Positions 31,862-40,459 of a stretch of 63,842 nucleotides of DNA are shown piece by piece. A program made the translations under genes and the position numbers. Source of the DNA: Actinomycetes bacterium (GTDB lineage Bacteria; Actinomycetota; Actinomycetes; Actinomycetales; Dermatophilaceae); contig JAEZWF010000038.1 in NCBI GenBank assembly GCA_023420415.1, positions 1 through 63,842 of the forward strand, written 5' to 3'. The notes beneath the pieces are model-generated. The model was not told the DNA's origin, made no database searches, and saw only the letters and a program-made list of their open reading frames with translations. Positions within the stretch are counted from its first letter, which is position 1. The number at the start of each line of letters is the position of its first letter.

Positions 31862-33043
31862 TCAGACCGGGCCGAGCGCCCCCAGCGCGCCGAGCGGGTC
31901 CTGGTAGAAGGCAGCGAGCGCGACGGCCGCCGGGGCCCGGGTCAGCGCGTGCTCCCCCAGACCGGTGAGGTGGACCAGCCGCGAGACGATGTCGGCACGC
32001 TCGAGACGCTCGGCGGCACCCTTGTGGAGGTCGGCGAGGTGTTGCTGCTGAGCCACGTGCCCGGACACGACCACCGTGTCCGGGTCGTAGAGGTTGGCCA
32101 GGAGGCCGACCGCACGCCCGACCTGAACCGCCCGGCGGCGCAGCAACCGGTCGGCGCCGCGGTCGCCGGAGCGCCACAGCTCGAGGAGGTCCTCGATCTG
32201 ACCGGACTCGCCGATCAGGCCGTCACGGCGCGCCTGTTCGGCGACGGCCAGGTCGGTGGCGAGCACGCCGAAGCAGTCCGACCGACCGCACCGGCACCGC
32301 ACCGGACCCGGTGCACCGACGGGGAGGTGGTCGACGAGCCCCGCCGCCTGGTGCGAGCCCCGCTGGATGACGCCGAGGTGACTGGCCGCACTCCCCACGA
32401 AGTTTCCGACGAACACCTGCACGCTGTCGTCCACGCCACGGCTCGTGCCGAAGCGCGACTCGGCCGAGGCGAGGGCCCGCACGGTGCTGTCGACATGCGT
32501 CGCGTAACGCCGCCGGGCCAGGAGCGGACGCAGGTCCACGTCGACCCAGCCGATGGCCGGGTTGGCGACCACCACCTGGCGTCGCGAGTCGACCCACCCC
32601 GCGGTGGACAGGCCGGCCGCCACGACGTGGCTGCGCCCCGCGACCGCCTCCAACCGGTCCACCAGGGCTGCGACTCCGTCGAGCACCGGACCCGGCTTGG
32701 TCGAGCGGTGAGCCACCGTCTCCTCGTGCACGATGGTGCCGCCGAGGTCGGCGAGGGCCCCGACCAGCCAACGCAGGCCGATGTGGATCCCGATCACCCG
32801 GTAGGGCTCGTCCGACGGCCGCAGCGGCACCCGCGGACGCCCGCCCACCGAGGTGTTGGTGGGCTCACCTTCGCGCACGACGCCTTGTGACAGCAGGTGG
32901 CTCACGATCTTCGTCACGGCACCCGCGCTCAGGCCCGTGACCTCGACGAGGTCCGACCGACTCACGCCCGGCTCGTCGAACACCGCACGGGCGACCAGTG
33001 CCGCGTTGTCCCGACGCAGGTTCGCGACTCCCGCACTAGGCAC
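31862..33043 (-). CDS. ROK-family transcriptional regulator
   Basis: A 393-residue sugar-responsive repressor. N-terminal winged helix (residues 12-65; LVEVTGLSAGAVTKIVSHLLSQGVV), followed by a ROK sugar-kinase-like domain with the zinc site CRCGRSDCFG. ATP-binding residues are poorly kept, as in regulators. The start is GTG. It lies upstream of the sugar-acid operon on the same strand, 111 bases from its first gene, and probably controls the promoter in that gap, released by a pathway sugar or sugar phosphate. Confidence 0.9.
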   Translation of the reverse strand: MPSAGVANLRRDNAALVARAVFDEPGVSRSDLVEVTGLSAGAVTKIVSHLLSQGVVREGEPTNTSVGGRPRVPLRPSDEPYRVIGIHIGLRWLVGALADLGGTIVHEETVAHRSTKPGPVLDGVAALVDRLEAVAGRSHVVAAGLSTAGWVDSRRQVVVANPAIGWVDVDLRPLLARRRYATHVDSTVRALASAESRFGTSRGVDDSVQVFVGNFVGSAASHLGVIQRGSHQAAGLVDHLPVGAPGPVRCRCGRSDCFGVLATDLAVAEQARRDGLIGESGQIEDLLELWRSGDRGADRLLRRRAVQVGRAVGLLANLYDPDTVVVSGHVAQQQHLADLHKGAAERLERADIVSRLVHLTGLGEHALTRAPAAVALAAFYQDPLGALGALGPV

Positions 33044-33118
33044 GATGCGCGCCTCCGCCCATCGACGCGCGGACCGTGCCGGAGGCGGGGTTCGGGCGGA
33101 TCACGGCATGAGGATGCC

Positions 33119-34408
33119 TCACCGACCTCGTCCTGTCACGGAGCGGACGGCGCCGTGAGTGTGGTCGACGGGCTCGGCGCCGTCCTCACCCGGGGTCGAC
33201 CAGGGCTCGCGCAGGTGCAGCGCCCACCAGAGCAACCCCAGGGCGAACAGCGACCCGAACACGTCGGCGTTCTGCAGCACGCGCCCGAACCAGCGCGGCC
33301 ACTCCGGGTGGTCCAGCCAGGTGATGCCCCACCACGGCATACGGCACAGGAAGAACACGGTGATGAACCCGGCGGCCCACAGCCGCCGCCGGTCCCGCAG
33401 CGGGTCCGCCCCGAGGATCGCGAAAACCACCACGACCATCCAGTGCAGGTGGTGGATCCACGCCACCGGCGACAGCAGCACGGCCATGAGCCCGACCGCG
33501 GCGACCTCGCTGATCGAGTCACCGGCGAGGTAGGCGCGCCGCGCCAGCTGGTAGCCGAGGAACCCCACCACGGCCACGATGCCGAGCCACAGCACAGTGC
33601 CGGCCACGCCGTCGGGGCCCACCCGCAGGAGGAAGCCGCGGATGGACTGGTTCGACGTTCCCGCGTTGGGCCCCAGCCGGGTCGGGTCCTGCAGCGCGCC
33701 GCCCCAGAACGCGAACGACGCCTCCGGCAGCAGCACCCATGCACCGACCGTCACCACGACCGCCGTCGCGACGGCCGTCGCCGCCTCGCGGTAGCGCTTG
33801 GTCACGAGGTACTGGATGACGAACACGCCCGGCGTCAGCTTGATCGACATCGCCAGGCCGACAAGCACGCCGGGTGGCACGTGCCGCAGCACCCGAGGCC
33901 GGGGACGCCGCAGGTCCATGAGGCACGCCAGCACCATGAACGCGTTGACCTGCCCGAACCGGATGCCGTCGGACACGGGGTGCAGCCAGATCATCGGCAC
34001 CGTCAGCAGGGCCAACGTGATCGGCGCCCAGGCGCCGGTGCGATGGATGAGGCGCCACCCGGCATACCAGACGATCGCGGTCGTGGCCGCGATCTGGGCG
34101 AACGTCCACAGCCAGCCGATCACACCAAATGGCAACAGTGCCAACGGTATTGCCATCACGGCAGCGAACGGCGGGTAGGTGAACGGCAGCAGCTGGGGCG
34201 CCTCGGTCATCGCCGAGTAGATGGGCCGTCCGCTGAGGATCGACACGCCCGCCTCGCGGTAGACCTCGACGTCGACCTGCCACTGGTCGAGCGGCCAGAA
34301 GACGAGGTAGCGCAGCACCGGGATGCTGGCGCCCGCGAGCACGATGACCGCCCCGAGCGCCCAGCGCGCGGCGGGCGACCAGTCGGCGATGCGGCGCAGG
34401 GCGGTCAC
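33119..34408 (-). CDS. GT87-type polyprenol-phosphate-mannose-dependent mannosyltransferase
   Basis: A 429-residue polytopic glycosyltransferase (DUF2029/GT87) that uses polyprenyl-phosphate mannose to build mannan or phosphoinositol mannosides outside the membrane. The acidic catalytic region WQVDVEVYREAGVSILSGRPIY follows the first helix; later hallmarks are FTYPPFAAVMAIPLALLP and IKLTPGVFVIQYLV. About ten helices. GTG start chosen at 34408, since upstream codons are Arg-rich shadow sequence. It is divergent from a large membrane protein, and two further glycosyltransferases lie beyond that. Confidence 0.85.
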   Translation of the reverse strand: MTALRRIADWSPAARWALGAVIVLAGASIPVLRYLVFWPLDQWQVDVEVYREAGVSILSGRPIYSAMTEAPQLLPFTYPPFAAVMAIPLALLPFGVIGWLWTFAQIAATTAIVWYAGWRLIHRTGAWAPITLALLTVPMIWLHPVSDGIRFGQVNAFMVLACLMDLRRPRPRVLRHVPPGVLVGLAMSIKLTPGVFVIQYLVTKRYREAATAVATAVVVTVGAWVLLPEASFAFWGGALQDPTRLGPNAGTSNQSIRGFLLRVGPDGVAGTVLWLGIVAVVGFLGYQLARRAYLAGDSISEVAAVGLMAVLLSPVAWIHHLHWMVVVVFAILGADPLRDRRRLWAAGFITVFFLCRMPWWGITWLDHPEWPRWFGRVLQNADVFGSLFALGLLWWALHLREPWSTPGEDGAEPVDHTHGAVRSVTGRGR

Positions 34409-34437
34409 GCCTGCATTCTGTCGTGCCGACCGCCCCG

Positions 34438-34443
34438 TAGCCT
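34438..34443 (+). promoter_or_regulatory. -10 box of a leaderless promoter for the phosphatase-like membrane protein
   Basis: TAGCCT, 6 bases before the GTG at 34450; fixes that start. Confidence 0.5.
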
Positions 34444-34449
34444 GTAGGG

Positions 34450-36630
34450 GTGACCCGCCGCGCCCTCGTCCTGCTGGTCGGCCTGCTCGCGCTGGTCGGC
34501 ACGACGCTCGGGATGGGTGCACAGACCGCGGCGGCACAGTCAGTCGACAGCCCGACCCCGGTCATCCTCGTCGGCACCGGCGGCCTCACCTGGACCGACG
34601 TCAACGCGAAGGACACGCCGGCCCTGTGGTCGCTGCTGCGGGACGGTTCGACCGCGGCGCTGTCGGTGCGATCGGTCTTCCCCAACACCTGCCCCATCGA
34701 CGGCTGGCTCGGCCTGTCCGCGGGCAACCGCGCCGCCGCGCCCCGCACCGTGCCGAGGGGCACGAGCGCCACGTCGACGCCGTGCGCGCCCATCCCGCCG
34801 GTCGAGTCGGGCGTCGTCCCCGGCTGGGACACCTACGTCAAGGCCGCCGACGGGCTGCGGTTCGACAGCACGATCGGCACGCTCGGCGAGACCATCGCCA
34901 CCAACGACCAGTGCATCCAGGCCGTCGGGCCGGGTGCCGGGGTCGGCGCCGCCTACCGCAGTGGGGCGGTGCCCCGGTATGCCGCGTACGACGCCAAGGC
35001 GCTCACCGGTCTCGTCTCGAGGTGCCGGGTGACGCTGGTGGACGTGGGCGCGGTGCGTGACCCGGGTGACCTCCCGCGGGGCGAGAAGGTCGACACCCCC
35101 GGCTCGCGGGTGGCGCAGGCCAAGGCGATCGACGCGCGGATCGGTGAGGTGCTGGCGGCGGCTCCCAGCGGGTCGGACGTCATCGTCGCGAGCCTGTCCG
35201 ACGCGGGCAGGAGCGAGCGGCTGCGCCTCGTGGCGGCCAAGGGGCCGCACTTCGGCTCCGGCACGCTCTACTCGCCCTCGACCCGGCAGCCGGCCCTCGT
35301 GCAGTCGGCCGACCTGACCACGACCGTGCTGTCGCTGGCGGGCATGAAGAAGCCGACCGGCCTCGGCGGCGGCGTCCTCGAGCGGGGCGACGAGGGGTCC
35401 AACTCCCCCGACGCGGCCCGCGGCCGGCTGCGGCACCTCATCGACCTGGACGACGCCAGCCACGACGTCCACGCCCTCGTGCCACCGTTCTTCAGCTGGC
35501 TGGTCTACGCCCAGCTGGCGATCTACCTCTTCGCGGCCGTCGTGTGGCGGCGTGACTTCGGGTCGATCGACCTGCGGCTGCGGCTGCTGCGGATCACCCG
35601 GCGGGTGGCGGTGGTCGCGGCGTCGGTGCCGGCCGCGACGTTCCTGGCCAACCTCATCCCGTGGTGGCGGTTCCCCGTCCCGATGCTGGCGGTGGTCGCC
35701 TCGGTCGGTGTCTTCGTCGCGATCATCTCGATGCTGGCCCTGCTGGGTCCGTGGGCGCGCCGGGTGACCGGTCCCCTCACCGTCGTCTCGCTCGCGACGG
35801 TGCTGGTGCTGGGGCTCGACGTGATGTTCGGGTCCCGGCTGCAGATCTCCTCGCTGATGGGTCTGCAGCCCGTCGTGGGTGGCCGGTTCTACGGCATGGG
35901 CAACGTGACGTTCGCGCTCTTCGCCACGGCCGCGTTGCTGCTGGCGATCTCGGTGTCGAGCCACTTCGTGCGCAAGGGCCGGCGCACGGCGGCAGCCGTG
36001 GCGGCCGGGACGATCGGGCTGGTCGCGGTGTTCGTGGACGGCTACCCCGGCTGGGGCGCCGACGGTGGTGGGCCGCCCGCGCTGCTGCCCGGCCTGGCCT
36101 ACCTCGTGCTGGCCATCCTCGGCATCAAGATCACCTGGAAGCGCGGGGCGATCATCCTCGGCGCCACGGCGGCCCTGTTCCTGCTGGTGGGCTTCCTCGA
36201 CTCGCTCCGCGCACCCGAGAAGCAGTCACACCTCGGCCGGTTCTTCGAGGCGCTGCTGGGCAACAACGGCTCGGCCTCGGACATCGTCATCCGCAAGCTG
36301 CAGCAGAACCTCGACATCCTGTTCGGCAACTACCGGCTGACGCTGCTCGTGCCCGTCGCGCTGGTGTTCGTCATCTACATCCTCGCCCGGCCCACCTCGT
36401 GGGGCTCGCGAGCGTTGCAGCGCTCCTACGACGCGGTGCCGACGCTGCGACCGGGCCTCATCGCGCTGCTCATCACCATGACGATCGGGTTCGCCATCAA
36501 CGACTCCGGCGTCGCGATCCCCGCCAACGGTGCGGTGATCGCGGTGCCACTCATCATCGCCGTCGCGGTGCGGGTGCTGGAGGACGAGGCGAAGACGGGC
36601 GCCTCGACGCGCGCGCTGCGACGCGGCTGA
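34450..36630 (+). CDS. Membrane protein with extracytoplasmic alkaline-phosphatase-like domain
   Basis: A 726-residue protein. A signal/anchor (ALVLLVGLLALVGTTLGMGA) is followed by an extracytoplasmic domain of about 300 residues resembling the alkaline-phosphatase/phosphoglyceromutase fold (PVILVGTGGLTWTDV at the start, DVIVASLSDAG, and QSADLTTTVLSLAGM at the end). About nine membrane helices follow, including GLQPVVGGRFYGMGNVTFALFAT. The usual metal ligands are incomplete, so enzymatic activity is doubtful. Homologues are common in actinobacteria next to glycosyltransferase genes, and here mannosyltransferases flank it on both sides, suggesting a role in envelope polymer assembly. Confidence 0.72.
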   Translation: MTRRALVLLVGLLALVGTTLGMGAQTAAAQSVDSPTPVILVGTGGLTWTDVNAKDTPALWSLLRDGSTAALSVRSVFPNTCPIDGWLGLSAGNRAAAPRTVPRGTSATSTPCAPIPPVESGVVPGWDTYVKAADGLRFDSTIGTLGETIATNDQCIQAVGPGAGVGAAYRSGAVPRYAAYDAKALTGLVSRCRVTLVDVGAVRDPGDLPRGEKVDTPGSRVAQAKAIDARIGEVLAAAPSGSDVIVASLSDAGRSERLRLVAAKGPHFGSGTLYSPSTRQPALVQSADLTTTVLSLAGMKKPTGLGGGVLERGDEGSNSPDAARGRLRHLIDLDDASHDVHALVPPFFSWLVYAQLAIYLFAAVVWRRDFGSIDLRLRLLRITRRVAVVAASVPAATFLANLIPWWRFPVPMLAVVASVGVFVAIISMLALLGPWARRVTGPLTVVSLATVLVLGLDVMFGSRLQISSLMGLQPVVGGRFYGMGNVTFALFATAALLLAISVSSHFVRKGRRTAAAVAAGTIGLVAVFVDGYPGWGADGGGPPALLPGLAYLVLAILGIKITWKRGAIILGATAALFLLVGFLDSLRAPEKQSHLGRFFEALLGNNGSASDIVIRKLQQNLDILFGNYRLTLLVPVALVFVIYILARPTSWGSRALQRSYDAVPTLRPGLIALLITMTIGFAINDSGVAIPANGAVIAVPLIIAVAVRVLEDEAKTGASTRALRRG

Positions 36631-36653
36631 GACGCTGAGACTGCTCAGACGCA

Positions 36654-36715
36654 GTCGAGGGGTCACGGCGCGCTGAAGCAAGGCGCGGGGGTTCTGCGCG
36701 CCGTGACCCCTCGAC
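36654..36715. terminator. Second copy of the GTCGAGGGG hairpin terminator
   Basis: Arms 36654-36673 and 36696-36715 are perfectly complementary and read GTCGAGGGGTCACGGCGCGC, identical to the arm at 7167. It lies between convergent genes, and the stop codon of the MptB-like gene (36663-36665) is inside the left arm. Confidence 0.8.
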
Positions 36716-38204
36716 GTGCAGATGCCCTGGGTCCCGCCGAGACGCACAGCCAGACCCAGACGGCCAGCACGGCATACGGCACCGGCACCCGACGCACCCA
36801 CAGCGTGACCCGCTCGACCGCCGGGCTCATCGCCTCGACCCGGCCGGGCACGTAGGCGACCGTCACCGCGAACAGGTGCAGCAGCATCGCGCGGTCGAGG
36901 ACGCTCGCCGCCAGGACCGGCAGCAGCGCCCACGACGTGAGGACATACCAGGGCAGTGAGTATGCCGCGGCGAGCGCGTAGGCGGTGGCGAGGACGAACG
37001 TCCACCGGGCGCTGGCGCCGACGACGGTGGCCGGCGCGAGCCCCCGGGTCAGCCGGGTGAGGACGACCACCAGCACCAGTGCGACGACGACCGACAGGGC
37101 GGCCACGAGGTTGCGCGCGCCGGCGCCGCCCAGCGGGCCGGCCAGCGCCTCGAACAGCGGCCGCCACGGCGTCGCGAGCGAGATCGAGCGCCGGGCCCGG
37201 TCGAGCTGGTCGAAGACGTGGGACCCGGCCCACCAGTGCAGGGCCCCCGCGGTCACCAGCGCGATGCCGACGAACTGCCCTGCGCGTGAAGCGAACTCGC
37301 GCCGTCCGTGCGTCCACCACGCCACGAGGACGGCGAGGACCACCACCCCTGCGGTGACCTTCGTCGACACGGTGAGGCCGGCGCACAAGCCCGCCAGCCA
37401 CGCGCTGCGCGGCGCCGCCCAGATGGTCAGCACGACCAGCGCCGCCGCGACGGTGTCGACATGTGCCCCGAACAGGCCGACCCCCAGCACGAGCGGGTTG
37501 GCCGTCCACAGCGCCAGGACGCGCGACTCGGATACCCCGGACGACCTGAGCAGGCCGGGCACCGCACCCCAGGCCACGAGGACGAGCAGGAACCAGAACC
37601 AGACCGTGGCCCGCAGGTTGTCACCCCCGAGCCAGGCGGCGCCCTTCTGCAGCAGCGTGGCGAACGGCCCGTAGACGCTGGTCGTGCCGTCCCACGGGGG
37701 CCGGACCGCCGAGATCACCGGGTCGGCACCGGGCCAGGCGTTGGGCGCGGTGAGGTACGGGTCGCCTCCAAGGGCGGCGATGCGTCCGTACGCGGCGTAG
37801 TTGGTGTGGTCCGCCGACCCGAACGGCGCGAGCCAGAGGAACACCCACAGGGCGAGGACGGCGCCGACCGCCTTGAGCCACCACGGCACCCCGCTGACCG
37901 CACGCGCCAGCGGCAGCCCGAACCTCAGGTGCAGCAGCACCCCGATGGCCCCGAGCCCGTATGCCGCCCAGAGCATTCCGGTGACCAGGGCGGGTCCGGG
38001 CGCCCAACTGGCCAGGGGGCCGGTCATCAGCGGGCTGCCGGGGCCCAGGCCCGGCTTGGCGGCGCTCTCCCCCGCCATGGCGACCGCCACCAGCAGCAGG
38101 CTCGACACCGCGAGCAGCACGGCGGCCAGCACGCGCACCGGGGTCCACGGCACGCCCGGCTGCGACGGCGTGGATGCCGTCCTGGTGCGAGACCGTGCCC
38201 CCAC
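36663..38204 (-). CDS. MptB-like polyprenol-phosphomannose-dependent alpha-1,6-mannosyltransferase
   Basis: A 513-residue polytopic GT-C glycosyltransferase resembling MptA/MptB of corynebacterial lipomannan synthesis. About twelve helices; the first loop carries SADHTNYAAYGRIAALGGDPYL, and PPWDGTTSVYGPFATLLQK follows, both typical of the family. The last 20 residues (after LCVSAGPRAS) are encoded by the hairpin terminator and are probably not conserved. The GTG start lies 12 bases after the upstream GT2 gene's stop, so the two form an operon. Confidence 0.82.
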   Translation of the reverse strand: MGARSRTRTASTPSQPGVPWTPVRVLAAVLLAVSSLLLVAVAMAGESAAKPGLGPGSPLMTGPLASWAPGPALVTGMLWAAYGLGAIGVLLHLRFGLPLARAVSGVPWWLKAVGAVLALWVFLWLAPFGSADHTNYAAYGRIAALGGDPYLTAPNAWPGADPVISAVRPPWDGTTSVYGPFATLLQKGAAWLGGDNLRATVWFWFLLVLVAWGAVPGLLRSSGVSESRVLALWTANPLVLGVGLFGAHVDTVAAALVVLTIWAAPRSAWLAGLCAGLTVSTKVTAGVVVLAVLVAWWTHGRREFASRAGQFVGIALVTAGALHWWAGSHVFDQLDRARRSISLATPWRPLFEALAGPLGGAGARNLVAALSVVVALVLVVVLTRLTRGLAPATVVGASARWTFVLATAYALAAAYSLPWYVLTSWALLPVLAASVLDRAMLLHLFAVTVAYVPGRVEAMSPAVERVTLWVRRVPVPYAVLAVWVWLCVSAGPRASARRGVTARRTPAPCFSAP

Positions 38205-38216
38205 GAAGTGGTTCGC

Positions 38217-38957
38217 CTACCGCAGCCGGCGCCGCGCGCGGCGCTGGGTGAGGGCGAGCGCGACGTCGCGGTACTGCTTGGCCCGGTGCACCTGCCCGCG
38301 CCAGTCCGAGCCGCTCACCCGGTGGTGCAGGTCGCAGGGAACCTCCTCGACCTGCAGCCCGGCGAGCAGCACGTCGACGGTCAGTCCGACCTCGACGCCC
38401 CACCCCCGCGCGAGCGGGCTCGCCGCGTCGAACGCCTCGCGCGTCAGGCACCGCATGCCCGACAGCGGCTGCTTGGCGACGAACCCGGTGAGGTCCTCGA
38501 TTCCCTTGCGCGCCAACCGGACCACGAACCCGTGTCCGCCGCCGGACGTCTTCTGCGGAGGCAGGGTGGCGATCGTCATGTCGACGCGTCCCTGCGCGAC
38601 CGGCGGCACGAGCACGCCGACGTTTGCGGCCGACTCCTCGAGGTCGGCGTCGACGAAGAGCAACGGTCGGCGGGACTCCTCGCCGCCGACCCGGCCCTCG
38701 ACGCCTTCCTGCCGGGCGACGTATGCCGCGCCGGTCGTCATGGCTGCGGCCTTGCCGCGGTTGCGGGCGTGCCGCACGACCTCCGCACCGGCTTCGCGCG
38801 CCAGCTCGGCGGTCGCGTCGGAGCTGCCGTCGTCGACGACGACGACGAGGTCGACCCCCGGTATGCCGCGGACAGCCGTCACGGTCGCGGCGATGCGGTC
38901 GGCCTCGTCCTTGGCCGGGATGATCGCCGCGACGGCGGCAGGGGTGGCAGGTGCCAT
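38217..38957 (-). CDS. Family 2 glycosyltransferase
   Basis: A 246-residue cytoplasmic GT2 enzyme similar to dolichol-phosphate mannose or glucosyl-3-phosphoglycerate synthases. The nucleotide-sugar site opens with AAIIPAKDEADRIAATV and VVVVDDGSSDAT; the DxD is in LLFVDADLEES. No membrane helices. Being directly upstream of the MptB-like gene, it may supply polyprenyl-phosphate mannose, but the donor and acceptor are not certain from sequence. Confidence 0.85.
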   Translation of the reverse strand: MAPATPAAVAAIIPAKDEADRIAATVTAVRGIPGVDLVVVVDDGSSDATAELAREAGAEVVRHARNRGKAAAMTTGAAYVARQEGVEGRVGGEESRRPLLFVDADLEESAANVGVLVPPVAQGRVDMTIATLPPQKTSGGGHGFVVRLARKGIEDLTGFVAKQPLSGMRCLTREAFDAASPLARGWGVEVGLTVDVLLAGLQVEEVPCDLHHRVSGSDWRGQVHRAKQYRDVALALTQRRARRRLR

Positions 38958-38972
38958 GACGGGAAGCGCCGG

Positions 38973-39863
38973 TCAGCGCAGGGTGACCTGGCGGCTGAGG
39001 AGCCCCGACCTGGCCCGACGCTCGTCGGCGGTGAGGGGCGCGTCCGAGGCGAGCGCGGCGGCATACCGCGTCATGAAGCCCGTGAGGGCGTCCTCGTAGT
39101 CGCTGGACTCCTTCTCGGGGTCGAGGTCCCAGACGGGGACGAGCAGGCCGCTGGCGCGGAAGGCCCCGAGCAGCCGCGTGCCCTCGCCCACGGAGTCCTC
39201 GCCAGCGGCGTGCAGCCGGGCGAGCGCGTCGGTGGCGGCGTCCTCGTCGTCGGGCAGCACGAGCCGGATGTGGGTGCGTTCGCCGATGCGGCACCAGTAG
39301 GCCGAGTCGGCGCCGGCCATCTTGACGGTCGGGATGACCGACTCGTTGGCGCGCTCGAGCGAGGCCTGCGCGTCCTCATCGAGGTCGGTGTCACCGACCC
39401 AGAACTCGAAGCCCTCGTGCACCGTCACCTCGAACGGCGCGCTGGTGTCGAGGAGGTCCTGCAGCCGCGGGGTCTCGGCGGTCGAGCCGGGCGTCTGCGG
39501 CACGGGGGCCCCCTCGTCGGCGCCGGCCGCGGCCAGCAGCGACGTCGCGAGGTCGCGGGAGGCGTCACCGCTGACCGAGCCGGACTGGGTGCTGAAGAGC
39601 ACGGCACCGTCGGCGCGGTGCAGACCCGGCCATGCCATCGGCAGCACCGTCGCGACGGTCACCTCGTCCGGCGCACCCTCGGGAGCCTTGCCCTTCGCGA
39701 ACCGCACGGTGGCCGTCGCGGCCGGCAGGATCTCGCGCAGCGCCACCCAGTCGGTCTCGTTCGGCAGGCCCTCGAAGGGCCGCGCGACGAACGGAGCCGG
39801 CTCGACCCGCGCCGGACGCGAGCCCTGGTCTGCGCCCTTGCGGCGCCGTGATGCCTTACCCAT
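38973..39863 (-). CDS. DUF5926 family protein
   Basis: A 296-residue actinobacterial protein of unknown function. The N-terminus is a basic tail (MGKASRRRKGADQGSRPARV), then the conserved FVARPFEGLPNETDWVALREILPAATA. The remainder is soluble, acidic and mixed alpha/beta with no recognised catalytic motif. It carries TAGGGT 7 bases before the ATG and precedes the GT2 gene by 15 bases, so it may be co-transcribed with the glycosyltransferases. Confidence 0.85.
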   Translation of the reverse strand: MGKASRRRKGADQGSRPARVEPAPFVARPFEGLPNETDWVALREILPAATATVRFAKGKAPEGAPDEVTVATVLPMAWPGLHRADGAVLFSTQSGSVSGDASRDLATSLLAAAGADEGAPVPQTPGSTAETPRLQDLLDTSAPFEVTVHEGFEFWVGDTDLDEDAQASLERANESVIPTVKMAGADSAYWCRIGERTHIRLVLPDDEDAATDALARLHAAGEDSVGEGTRLLGAFRASGLLVPVWDLDPEKESSDYEDALTGFMTRYAAALASDAPLTADERRARSGLLSRQVTLR

Positions 39864-39870
39864 GCGGCAA

Positions 39871-39876
39871 ACCCTA
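39871..39876 (-). promoter_or_regulatory. -10 box of a leaderless promoter for DUF5926
   Basis: TAGGGT on the minus strand, 7 bases before the ATG. Confidence 0.5.
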
Positions 39877-39928
39877 GTGGCCGGGGGCGGGCTACCGGCC
39901 GGTGGCTCTCAGCGGCACTCAGAGGCTC

Positions 39929-40420
39929 TCAGTGGCTGCGGCGGCGCGACGGGCCACCCAAGGAGGCCCACACGGTGGACCCGTTGCGGTCCTCGGTGAC
40001 ACCCCACTCGTGGGCGAGGCTGCGCACGATCCGCAGTCCGCGGCCCGAGGAGGCCCAGATGGTGCGGGGCGCGGGGCGCGGTGTGGTCTCGCTGCCGCCG
40101 TCGGTGACCTCGACCTCGACCACGCCCGACTTGACCTTCCAGTGGATGCGCAGCATGCCGTCGGTGAGTGGGGTGGCGTGCCGGATGGCGTTCGACACCA
40201 GCTCGGAGGTGACGATCTCGGCCTCGTCGATCACGGTCGTGGAGACGTCGCGTTCCTCGAGGTCCTCGACGAGGGAGCGGCGCACCTGAGCCACGGACGA
40301 GGCGTTCCAGGGCACCCGGATGGTACGAGCGGTGTCCCGGAGCCGACCGGCCTGGTTGCTGGTGCCGCTGGTGCGACGCGCGGCCGCAGTCCGCACTGGG
40401 CGCTCGGAGTGTGCCGTCAT
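39929..40420 (-). CDS. RsbW-like ATP-binding anti-sigma factor/serine kinase
   Basis: A 163-residue GHKL-type ATPase of the anti-sigma family. The N-box is DEAEIVTSELVSNAIRHA (about residues 65-82), the G1 box VEVTDGGS and the G2 region SSGRGLRIVRSLAHEWGV. The N-terminal 35 residues are basic and variable. Usually such proteins bind a sigma factor or phosphorylate an anti-anti-sigma protein. No RsbV or group 3 sigma gene is adjacent; the sigma gene at 41364 is divergent and beyond the phosphodiesterase gene, so a link is speculative. Confidence 0.85.
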   Translation of the reverse strand: MTAHSERPVRTAAARRTSGTSNQAGRLRDTARTIRVPWNASSVAQVRRSLVEDLEERDVSTTVIDEAEIVTSELVSNAIRHATPLTDGMLRIHWKVKSGVVEVEVTDGGSETTPRPAPRTIWASSGRGLRIVRSLAHEWGVTEDRNGSTVWASLGGPSRRRSH

Positions 40421-40459
40421 ACCCTGCTCGGTCCCCTCGGTGGACTGGTCACGCGGAGA

